Positions 56,101-62,056 of a stretch of DNA of 64,000 bases are shown in pieces (within the stretch, counting starts at the first letter, position 1; the number at the start of each line of letters is the position of its first letter). This DNA comes from Candidatus Accumulibacter meliphilus (GTDB lineage: Bacteria; Pseudomonadota; Gammaproteobacteria; Burkholderiales; Rhodocyclaceae): contig QPGA01000004.1 of the NCBI GenBank assembly GCA_003332265.1, forward strand, positions 1-64,000. The letters run 5' to 3'. Below the pieces are notes generated by a model. That model made no database searches and was not told the origin of the DNA. It saw only the letters and a list, made by a program, of their open reading frames with translations. The translations under genes were made by a program, and so were the position numbers.

Positions 56101-57981
56101 CTGGTCCTGCAGGCGCTGGTGTTCATCAAGAACCTGATCGACGCCGCGTGCGCCGAAACGGCGAGCGAGCTGCAGAGCGAAACGCAGCAGCTCACCGAAA
56201 ACGTCGGTGATGCCGCCAATGTGGTGATGCAGATGGGCATGGCCAAGGCCGGCCAGCTCGGCGGGCGGGCGGCAGCGTCCGAGATCAGCGCTGCCGGTGG
56301 TGGCGTTCGCTATGCGGCAGGAATGGGGGCCCGTGCCGGCGTTGGTGCGCGCGCCGGGCTCGGCGCCGCCGGTCGCGGTTTGCGGGCGGCGCCGGGCGCC
56401 GCTTTGCGCGGTGTGCGTGCGCTGCCGGGGGCGGTCGTGCGCGGTGCCCGGGCGCTACCCGGTGCGGCCATGCGTGGCGCGCGTGCGCTGCCCGGCCTGG
56501 CGGTGCGCGGTGCAAGGGGCGTCGCCAGCGGCGTCACGGCCGTAGGGCGCGGTGCGCTCGGCCTGGCGCGACGCGGCGTTGCCGGCGTGCGCGCCCTGCC
56601 GGGCCGGGCGCTGGCCGGCGTGCGGGCGCTGCCGGGACGCATCGCCGCCGCACCGGGCGGCATCGTACGCGGCGTCCGCGGTCTGCCGGCGCGCTTGCGC
56701 GAGTCCTTCGGCGACGGCTTGTCGCGCAGCTTCCTGGTCGGTGACGACATCGCCAACGCCGGCATGGCGCGTTCGGCGGCTGCCGAGACGCGCGCGGCGG
56801 TATGGGCCGAGGCGCGCGCGCCGGGCGGCGCTCTGGCGGCCGAGGCCCGAGTGGCGGCTGCGGCCGACGAGGCGGTTCCGGCTTCGCCAGCCGAAATGCG
56901 CGGCCGCGTCGATGAACTCGAACCATCACCGGCAGCGTCGCGCGAGGCCTCGGTACGCGAGAGCGGCGGCATGGAAAGCGCCGAGCTGTCGCCGCGGCAG
57001 GTGGCTGACGAGCTGGCCTACGTCGACGAGCATCCCGGACTGGTGCGCGGCGAGCCGCCGAACCGTCGTGCGGCGGTCGGCGAGCACGAGATCGTCGAGC
57101 GGCCGGCGCCCGAGATGCCCGGAGGCGTGGCCTGTGCCCGGCACTCGAACGGCGGCCTGCCGGTGCCATGTCCGTCATCGATGCTCGCTCGGCACGCAAG
57201 CCGCGACGCCGTCGCGGTCGAATCGCGGCTGGAAGAACTGATGGACGTGCCCTTGCCGGCGGACCTTCGTGGCCCAACGGCCGAGGCCATCGAGCGAATC
57301 AGGGCGATTGCACGACGGCAGCCTGACCGCGCTGACCGCCTGCTCGCAGCGCTCGAGCGCAGGCTTGATCAGCGTGGCGTCGGCTTGCCTGGCAGGACGC
57401 TGGACCTGGAGAGCGAAGCGCTGCTTTCGGGGTCGCGATCGACGGGCGGAGCAGCGCGAATGACGGCTGCCGAGGTGGAAGCGGGAGAAGCGGGAATGGG
57501 CGATATCCTGTCGGTCCGCGAGGGGAGGCAGATACCCATGCGCGATTTTCATGAGGCGTCGCCGTCCGAGGCCTTGGGTAACTCTCTTGCAGAAGAGGGG
57601 TTCCCGATGCCCGCCCCAGGACATCATGCTCACCACGTCACCCCGTTCCGGCAGCTTGCCGAGGAAATGGACTGGCTGCACGAGCGGATGGCACGTTCGG
57701 ATATGTTCCAGAACACCGGCGAAGTGGGCGTGTGGTTGCCCGGTACGACCCGTACCCCGAATGTGACCGGCGCGACGCCACATCTATCCTTCGTTCATGC
57801 CGGCGAGGGAGTTGCCCGCGACTACGCCTACACGCTGACCGTCGAGCTGTTCGAACTGGAGGGGCCGGCGTTCATGCGCCGCTACGGGGAGATCATGGAG
57901 CAGCTCGGCAATGGCAGCTTCCGTCACACGCCAGCCCCGCGCGGCTGGCAGCCGGGCATGCCGCCCATGGCTGCGCCATGA
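53194..57981 (+). CDS. eCIS cargo: DUF4157 domain, hydrophobic region, RALPG repeats and C-terminal AHH nuclease toxin
   Basis: A 1595-aa polymorphic-toxin-like protein. The eCIS core (DUF4157) domain lies at ~142-216: DLGEVRVHSGPLAARAASSL, then IAHEVAHVVQQGG with HExxH at 205-209. Residues ~225-870 are an Ala/Glu-rich, largely helical spacer. Residues ~900-985 hold several hydrophobic segments (TGLTVILGSITALAGVIIAI). Residues ~1045-1170 are an Arg/Ala/Gly repeat array with RALPG recurring. The last ~125 residues are an AHH-type HNH/EndoVII nuclease (GHHAHHVTPF at 1476-1485, EVGVWLPGT, HLSFVHAGEG). DUF4157 marks effectors loaded into eCIS; the nuclease would cut DNA in the target. The start overlaps the ATPase stop (ATGA). 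Confidence 0.85.
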   Translation: MNSACAVARKPQAEGAEETVRASCDCIDQPGVEVGVPRFLQAAGLQARLEVGAVDDPLEQEADEFALAVQHELPVLPRFMARDEAAVAQPVCDECAEEMVDQLADEGPPVPIRRERLRADPPDDDGDGDGSAGAGAPDDLGTPLLAPLRSRLEPNLGMDLGEVRVHSGPLAARAASSLRAKAFTHAGDIWLGAGQRADDIGLIAHEVAHVVQQGGAEEAPIRRAPADYRHPEDGGNVGSRMQSRISEATRDRDADDLPSDPAARAHEARSAASQIDRGELAAERAEVEPAARPDVDRPAAEAPKVEQAKSETRAEADSPAQALAEGSGAEGEVAAGKEGGEEGGEAGSAADAAAALAEQAFAEAAGQAMPGPEAVVVPPAPVAPVDAGGAPLPGDAEADGRIAALAGQAQSLRGEGTRVRSLAVEERGNAALLAGNVALVRGGVSMAEQGVGTSREHLATRQELAGQARGALAVAEQKAATVAAEAPNFASKADEGKAESGPMASEAGQLSAENAANTPDDPEAAAEAREQGGKMNQAGADIGTTDEAVTRTREKAGSLGDDAARAEQTNTETGARLDGNDEQLSASGEKLGEMAAQNAAARASVEALAAAPDAQRQQAGQLEGQGAGLVTASFDIEGRLAAVQRDYAQAMQAVPAEELPEAEDEQADAAEPGGAAGEAALAPEFDGLVQRSPDDGAAAVAAETVVEAPPPAAAPPLADAAGAAVAGAEAALDSEPLLPEGPPEAAAGEAPPASGEAAAAPPPPPEGERERVDAAGAVAGALPEWLTGAAAPNVAQREEAVLAAEERRQSEIDEIEAMAGGEFANLSAADKMGIALRMTGRNLFGSVSGIQWPGWGHLALGLIDPRGPLMGVVSGLGMMLSGGANLFSAAQWQRDPLGNLLKSAADIATGLTVILGSITALAGVIIAIMTAITILSFGTAAPVTGPVIAFCTTVLTTVGGWTIAVGQVALVLQALVFIKNLIDAACAETASELQSETQQLTENVGDAANVVMQMGMAKAGQLGGRAAASEISAAGGGVRYAAGMGARAGVGARAGLGAAGRGLRAAPGAALRGVRALPGAVVRGARALPGAAMRGARALPGLAVRGARGVASGVTAVGRGALGLARRGVAGVRALPGRALAGVRALPGRIAAAPGGIVRGVRGLPARLRESFGDGLSRSFLVGDDIANAGMARSAAAETRAAVWAEARAPGGALAAEARVAAAADEAVPASPAEMRGRVDELEPSPAASREASVRESGGMESAELSPRQVADELAYVDEHPGLVRGEPPNRRAAVGEHEIVERPAPEMPGGVACARHSNGGLPVPCPSSMLARHASRDAVAVESRLEELMDVPLPADLRGPTAEAIERIRAIARRQPDRADRLLAALERRLDQRGVGLPGRTLDLESEALLSGSRSTGGAARMTAAEVEAGEAGMGDILSVREGRQIPMRDFHEASPSEALGNSLAEEGFPMPAPGHHAHHVTPFRQLAEEMDWLHERMARSDMFQNTGEVGVWLPGTTRTPNVTGATPHLSFVHAGEGVARDYAYTLTVELFELEGPAFMRRYGEIMEQLGNGSFRHTPAPRGWQPGMPPMAAP

Positions 57982-58265
57982 GCGATCGACGTTCCCTGAA
58001 GGACGGCGGAGCCGGTCGTGCAGCGAGGGTGCGAATCGACCTGCACGCCGCGTTTTCGGGACCGGCACGGTGGTTGATCGCGGCGCTGGTCACCGCCGCG
58101 GTCGTTACCCTCGCCTGGTTCGTCGGTCGCGACGATCCGGTGCCCGACTGGATCAGCAAGGGTCTCGTTCCTGCGCTAGGCTGGATCTATCTGGTTTTGC
58201 TGCTAGTGGCGCTGGTGTATTGGCTGCGCCGTCGCCGGACAGCGGACAAGGAGGAGGAATCATGA
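57978..58265 (+). CDS. Small two-helix membrane protein between the two DUF4157 genes
   Basis: A 95-aa protein with two hydrophobic helices: ARWLIAALVTAAVVTLAWFV and GLVPALGWIYLVLLLVALVY, a short loop (GRDDPVPDWIS) and a basic then acidic end (WLRRRRTADKEEE). The ATG overlaps the toxin stop (ATGA) and its own stop overlaps the next gene. It could be an immunity or loading partner of the toxin, a membrane anchor for the OmpA-type protein, or holin-like. The nuclease end argues against a simple membrane immunity protein. No family recognised. Confidence 0.55.
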   Translation: MSDRRSLKDGGAGRAARVRIDLHAAFSGPARWLIAALVTAAVVTLAWFVGRDDPVPDWISKGLVPALGWIYLVLLLVALVYWLRRRRTADKEEES

Positions 58266-60136
58266 CTTATAAATCACGCACCAGCGGCGCCGCGGGCGCC
58301 AGGAGCTCGGCCAGTGATGCCGGCGGCGGTGCCTCGCGCGGCGGCATGCCGCGCTTTCTCGCGCGCTCGCAAAGCGCCCGGCCCGGGCGCAGTGACGCTG
58401 CGCTTGTCGCCCCGGCGACGCCAACGAAGGCGGAGAACGCGGGGCGGACGGGCGTTCCCGCCTTCCTGCGCACGGCCCTGCCGGCGACCAACAGCGAGCG
58501 ATCACCGCTAGGTCTGCCGGGTGACCGCTACGAGCTGGAGGCCGACCGGGCGGCGAAACAGGTCGGCGCGGCGACGACCGACGACTCCCGGTCGGCGGCT
58601 GCCGCGTCATCGCGGCAAGGCTTGCTGCCGGTCGCATCGGCTTCGCCTGCAGGGCCGAGTAATGGGCCGTCGGCGCGTCTCGGCAGCAGCGGTCGACCGC
58701 TCGACGGCGCGACCCGCTCCTTCATGGAGCAACGTTTCGGCGCCGATTTTGGGCAGGTGCGCGTGCACACTGACCCGCAGGCGGCACAACTGAATGCCGA
58801 TCTGCACGCCAATGCCTTTACCCACGGGCGCGACATCTTCTATGGCCAGGGGCGTGGCCCGGGCCGTGACGAGCTGACTGCCCACGAACTCGCGCACGTC
58901 GTCCAGCAAGCGGGCGGCGCGCGCGACGGTGCTGCCGGCCCGCTGACGGCGAGACAGGGTCCGGCACCGATCCAGTGCAGTTTTGCCGCCACCTACATGG
59001 TTCCGGGCAGCACCAGCCTGTTCGAGATCGACCTGCAGGATCGCGAGGGTGCGCTCGATACGCCGCCGACCAAGAGCGGCCTGGACGGCTACCTGCGCTT
59101 CGTCCCGGGAATCGGCGAACCGAATTCCAGCGTGATCGGCATCTGGCAGGTGAACAGCACGCTCGACGCCGCCGGCGCCGATGTCAATGCGGCGTCGATG
59201 CCGGCGGCGCAGGCGCCGCGCGGTGCGCTCGGTGATCCCGGACTGCGTACCGAGGCGGACCCCTTGCGCGGCATCGAAGGGGGTTTCAAGACCGACGTGC
59301 TGCACCGTCCGAATGCCGCGAGTCCGGGTGTGCCGCAGGGCTCCGCGCTGTCGCCGCGTTATGCCTGGGGGGCGGCGGCACCGGGTACCGTCGGCTTTGG
59401 CGGCACGACCCAGCAGCCGGCCTCGCGCGGCGGCGGGATCGGCGCGAATCCGCTTGGGCAGGTGCCGGGTTACAAACGTTCCGATGACCCCGCGGATATC
59501 CGCACGGCGTCGATGTACGACTTTCCGGGCACCAGCAGTCCGACCGACGTGATTACCTGGACCTTCGAGAGCGCCGCCATCGGCGAAGACACGATGGTCA
59601 CCTATGGCGCCGTGAACTGGGGCTTCACGGTCGATGCCGGGCACGTCACAAACGAGCACCTGCAGGTCGAGGCCGGGACCTCGGCGACCTTTGACGAAGC
59701 GCTCGAGCGCCATCGCGACTTCTACGTGCATGAACCGGTGACCTTCTACTTCGACTTCGACGATGACGCCCTGAACGCCACCGAGGAAAGCAAGATCGAC
59801 AGCTTCCTCGCCTATCTGACGCGCAATCCGGACGTCGAGCTTTCGCTCGAAGGCTTCGCCGATCAGGTCGGCGGCAACAGCGACTACAATCGCGACCTGT
59901 CATTGAGGCGTGCGCAGTCGGTCGAGGCGGGGCTGCTGGCCAAGGGTATCGCCGCCGCTCGCATCAACGGCATCGTCATCGGCCATGGCGCCTCGACGGC
60001 GGCGACCACCGACGCCGGCACCGGCGATGAGGGTGGCGACGCGGCAGTCGGCGCCGACCAGAGCCGCGAAGCGAACCGCTGGGCCAATCGCCGGGTGATC
60101 CTCACTTTCAGCCATGTGCCCGTTGCGACGCCCTGA
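58262..60136 (+). CDS. DUF4157-OmpA fusion protein
   Basis: A 624-aa protein. A disordered Ser/Ala/Gly-rich start precedes the DUF4157 domain at ~145-222 (FMEQRFGADFGQVRVHTDPQ, then TAHELAHVVQQAGG, HExxH at 208-212). Residues ~230-490 are a beta-rich region of unknown family with long loops. Residues ~495-615 are an OmpA-like peptidoglycan-binding domain (VTFYFDFDDDALNATEESKI, LSLEGFADQVGGNSDYNRDL then SLRRAQSVEAGL, ANRWANRRVIL). It could be a cargo that acts at the cell wall, or a tether holding the particle to peptidoglycan. AGGAGGAATC precedes the ATG. No signal peptide is seen. Confidence 0.8.
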   Translation: MTYKSRTSGAAGARSSASDAGGGASRGGMPRFLARSQSARPGRSDAALVAPATPTKAENAGRTGVPAFLRTALPATNSERSPLGLPGDRYELEADRAAKQVGAATTDDSRSAAAASSRQGLLPVASASPAGPSNGPSARLGSSGRPLDGATRSFMEQRFGADFGQVRVHTDPQAAQLNADLHANAFTHGRDIFYGQGRGPGRDELTAHELAHVVQQAGGARDGAAGPLTARQGPAPIQCSFAATYMVPGSTSLFEIDLQDREGALDTPPTKSGLDGYLRFVPGIGEPNSSVIGIWQVNSTLDAAGADVNAASMPAAQAPRGALGDPGLRTEADPLRGIEGGFKTDVLHRPNAASPGVPQGSALSPRYAWGAAAPGTVGFGGTTQQPASRGGGIGANPLGQVPGYKRSDDPADIRTASMYDFPGTSSPTDVITWTFESAAIGEDTMVTYGAVNWGFTVDAGHVTNEHLQVEAGTSATFDEALERHRDFYVHEPVTFYFDFDDDALNATEESKIDSFLAYLTRNPDVELSLEGFADQVGGNSDYNRDLSLRRAQSVEAGLLAKGIAAARINGIVIGHGASTAATTDAGTGDEGGDAAVGADQSREANRWANRRVILTFSHVPVATP

Positions 60137-60737
60137 CCCGCGCAGCGTGCGCGAGCTGGTGGAAGGCCTGGAGGCGAGCCACTTCAACGAGCGGGCGCTG
60201 GCGCTGGCCGAACTCGTTGCTCGCGGTGGCGCCAGCAGCGCGGCGCTGGTCGAGGCCCTGGCGCCGGCGCGCGGCGAGCTGCGCGCCAGGGTCGCGCAGG
60301 CGCTGGCCGAGATCGCCGACCCGGCCAGCGCCGACGTCCTCGCTGCGCTGCTCGACGAGGCCGACGAGCAGTTGCGGGCGCGTGGCGCGCAAGGCCTGGT
60401 GCGCATCGGTGACGCGCGCGCTCTCGAGGCCTTGCTGCGGACCATCGACGACTACCCCGACATCCTGCGCGAGCCCGACACGCTGTCCACCGATGGTCTG
60501 ACCGACCTCGGACCCGCGGTGCTGCCGCGCGTCGTGCCGCTGCTCAAGGCGCCGGGGCTGATGACCCGGGCGCGCGCCTTCCTGGTCGTTCGCCGGCTGG
60601 TGCCGCGGCTCGCTGCCGCGTACGACTGGCAGCAACTGTGGGTCGAACTAGGGCGCTACCTTCCCGACGCGCCGCAGCCGCAGCGCGACGCCGCCGCCGA
60701 TCAGTGGATCGCGTGGGTCGGCCGGCAATCAAGCTGA
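60114..60737 (+). CDS. HEAT-repeat protein
   Basis: A 207-aa protein of paired helices: SVRELVEGLEASHFNERALA then LAELVARGG, RARVAQALAEIADPASADVL, RARGAQGLVRIGDARALEAL and FLVVRRLVPRL. This is the HEAT/PBS-lyase repeat pattern, a protein-binding scaffold. It overlaps the DUF4157-OmpA gene by 23 bp and is the last gene before repeat copy 5, so it probably belongs to the eCIS operon as a loading or assembly helper. The function is not known. Confidence 0.7.
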   Translation: MCPLRRPDPRSVRELVEGLEASHFNERALALAELVARGGASSAALVEALAPARGELRARVAQALAEIADPASADVLAALLDEADEQLRARGAQGLVRIGDARALEALLRTIDDYPDILREPDTLSTDGLTDLGPAVLPRVVPLLKAPGLMTRARAFLVVRRLVPRLAAAYDWQQLWVELGRYLPDAPQPQRDAAADQWIAWVGRQSS

Positions 60738-60778
60738 GTTGCCGGTGGCGGCGCGGCGCTGCCCTATACTTTCACAGC

Positions 60779-60905
60779 TAACGGTCATGACATGTCGAGG
60801 CACCCCGGATCATGAAAGTCATGACCGTTCCCCCTCTTCCCCAGACCCTTCTCCCGCAAGGGGAGAAGGGAGATTCGTGAGTCGCGTACGCGACTTTCAC
60901 ATTAA
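60779..60905 (+). repeat. Structured repeat element, copy 5
   Basis: Full-length copy with all three inverted repeats and TAACGG/TTAA ends. Here the TAA is not a stop codon: the HEAT gene ends 41 bases earlier. It marks the end of the eCIS gene string and lies 20 bases before the cupin gene. Confidence 0.9.
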
Positions 60906-60924
60906 CCCGACAGGACAGCCGCCG

Positions 60925-61650
60925 ATGCTCAACATGAATTTCGCCGAAGCCGCGCACATTGATACCGCCACCGCGCCCTGGCAGGCCAGCCCGATGCCTG
61001 GCGTGTGGCGCAAACCCCTGGCTCGCGAGGATGCCGAGCGTGGGCACGCAACGAGCATCGTGCGCTACGACGCCGGTGCCCGCTTTGCCCATCATCAGCA
61101 TCCCGGCGGCGAAGAGATCCTCGTTCTCGAAGGCGTTTTCTCGGACGAGGCCGGCGATTACGGACCCGGCAGCTACCTGCGCAATCCTCCCGGCAGCGGC
61201 CACGCACCGTTCAGCGCAGGCGGCTGCGTGTTGTTCGTGAAGCTGCACCAGTTCGCCGCCGGCGACACCGCCAGCGTCCGGATCGATACGGCCAGCGCGG
61301 CCTGGCTACCCGGCCAGGGCGGACTGCAGGTGATGCCGCTGCATGCGTACGAAGTGGAGCATGTGGCGCTCGTCAAATGGCCGGCCGGCGAACGCTTCGT
61401 GCCGCATCGGCACTGGGGCGGCGAGGAAATCTTCGTGCTCAGCGGCGAGTTCATCGATGAACACGGCCGTTATCCTGCCGGCAGCTGGTTGCGCAGTCCA
61501 CACTTGAGCGCGCACTGCCCGTACACGGAAGTTGAAACGGTGATCTGGGTGAAGACGGGGCATCTGCCCTCAATGCCGGTAGTATCGGGCGTTGCGGGCA
61601 CCGAGCGCGCGTTGGCATCGCTGGCCCGACGTGAACCCATCATGCGCTAG
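60925..61650 (+). CDS. Double-cupin protein (ChrR-like cupin fold)
   Basis: A 241-aa protein of two cupin domains. The first has RFAHHQHPGGEEILVLEGVF (~48-70) and the second ERFVPHRHWGGEEIFVLSGE (~150-170), each with the His-x-His...Glu metal triad. This resembles the ChrR cupin used by anti-sigma factors, but the N-terminal zinc anti-sigma domain is absent. I chose the ATG at 60925; the frame is open upstream only through repeat copy 5. The likely role is metal-dependent sensing or catalysis; the substrate is unknown. Confidence 0.7.
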   Translation: MLNMNFAEAAHIDTATAPWQASPMPGVWRKPLAREDAERGHATSIVRYDAGARFAHHQHPGGEEILVLEGVFSDEAGDYGPGSYLRNPPGSGHAPFSAGGCVLFVKLHQFAAGDTASVRIDTASAAWLPGQGGLQVMPLHAYEVEHVALVKWPAGERFVPHRHWGGEEIFVLSGEFIDEHGRYPAGSWLRSPHLSAHCPYTEVETVIWVKTGHLPSMPVVSGVAGTERALASLARREPIMR

Positions 61651-61694
61651 GATAGTGCTGCGTTCTTTATGAGCTTTTCGGCAACCATGCCCCT

Positions 61695-61731
61695 CCCAGC
61701 GTCATTGCGAGGAGGCGCAGCCGACGCTGGG
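61695..61731. repeat. Inverted repeat downstream of the cupin gene
   Basis: CCCAGCGTC and GACGCTGGG, nine perfect base pairs, around a 19-base loop (GTCATTGCGAGGAGGCGCAG-type sequence known as a dispersed motif in many genomes). There is no T-run, so it may end transcription weakly or be a fragment of a dispersed repeat. Confidence 0.6.
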
Positions 61732-61774
61732 CTTAGCGAATACAATGAGCAGCCACACCGAAGAGGAGCCTGCG

Positions 61775-61978
61775 ATGCCGACCACTACCCTGAAAGTCAC
61801 CGGAATGAAATCCGACGACTGCCTGCGCCTGGTGATGAATGCGATCCAGGATCTGCCCTGTATCGGCCACGTCGAGGTCTCGCTGGAAAGCGGCGAGGCG
61901 GTCATCGAGCACACGGCGATGGTGAGTGAGAGCGACATCCGCGAGATCATCGAGGAGGCCGGCTATCCGACGGCATAG
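61775..61978 (+). CDS. HMA-fold protein lacking one metal-binding cysteine
   Basis: A 67-aa ferredoxin-like heavy-metal-associated domain: TTTLKVTGMKSDDCLRLV, then IQDLPCIGHVEVSLESGEAV and SESDIREIIEEAGYPT. The usual GMxCxxC loop reads GMKSDDC, so the first cysteine is serine and only one remains. Metal transfer is therefore doubtful. I chose the ATG at 61775 with GAGGAG upstream; an in-frame ATG at 61745 is less well placed. It stands alone between the cupin gene and a convergent gene. Confidence 0.75.
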   Translation: MPTTTLKVTGMKSDDCLRLVMNAIQDLPCIGHVEVSLESGEAVIEHTAMVSESDIREIIEEAGYPTA

Positions 61979-61982
61979 GCGC

Positions 61983-62025
61983 GCGGGGCGCTACGCGCCC
62001 CGCAGAACGCCGCTACGCGGCGTTC
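61983..62025. terminator. Two back-to-back GC-rich hairpins between convergent genes
   Basis: GCGGGGCG...CGCCCCGC (61983-62003) and GAACGCCG...CGGCGTTC (62005-62025), each with a CTACG-type loop. They begin four bases after the HMA stop and 31 bases after the stop of the minus-strand NACHT-FGE gene. They lack a long T-run but sit where a two-way terminator is expected. Confidence 0.6.
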
Positions 62026-62056
62026 CAGAGGGACAGCGAAGCAGAGATGACAGGGG

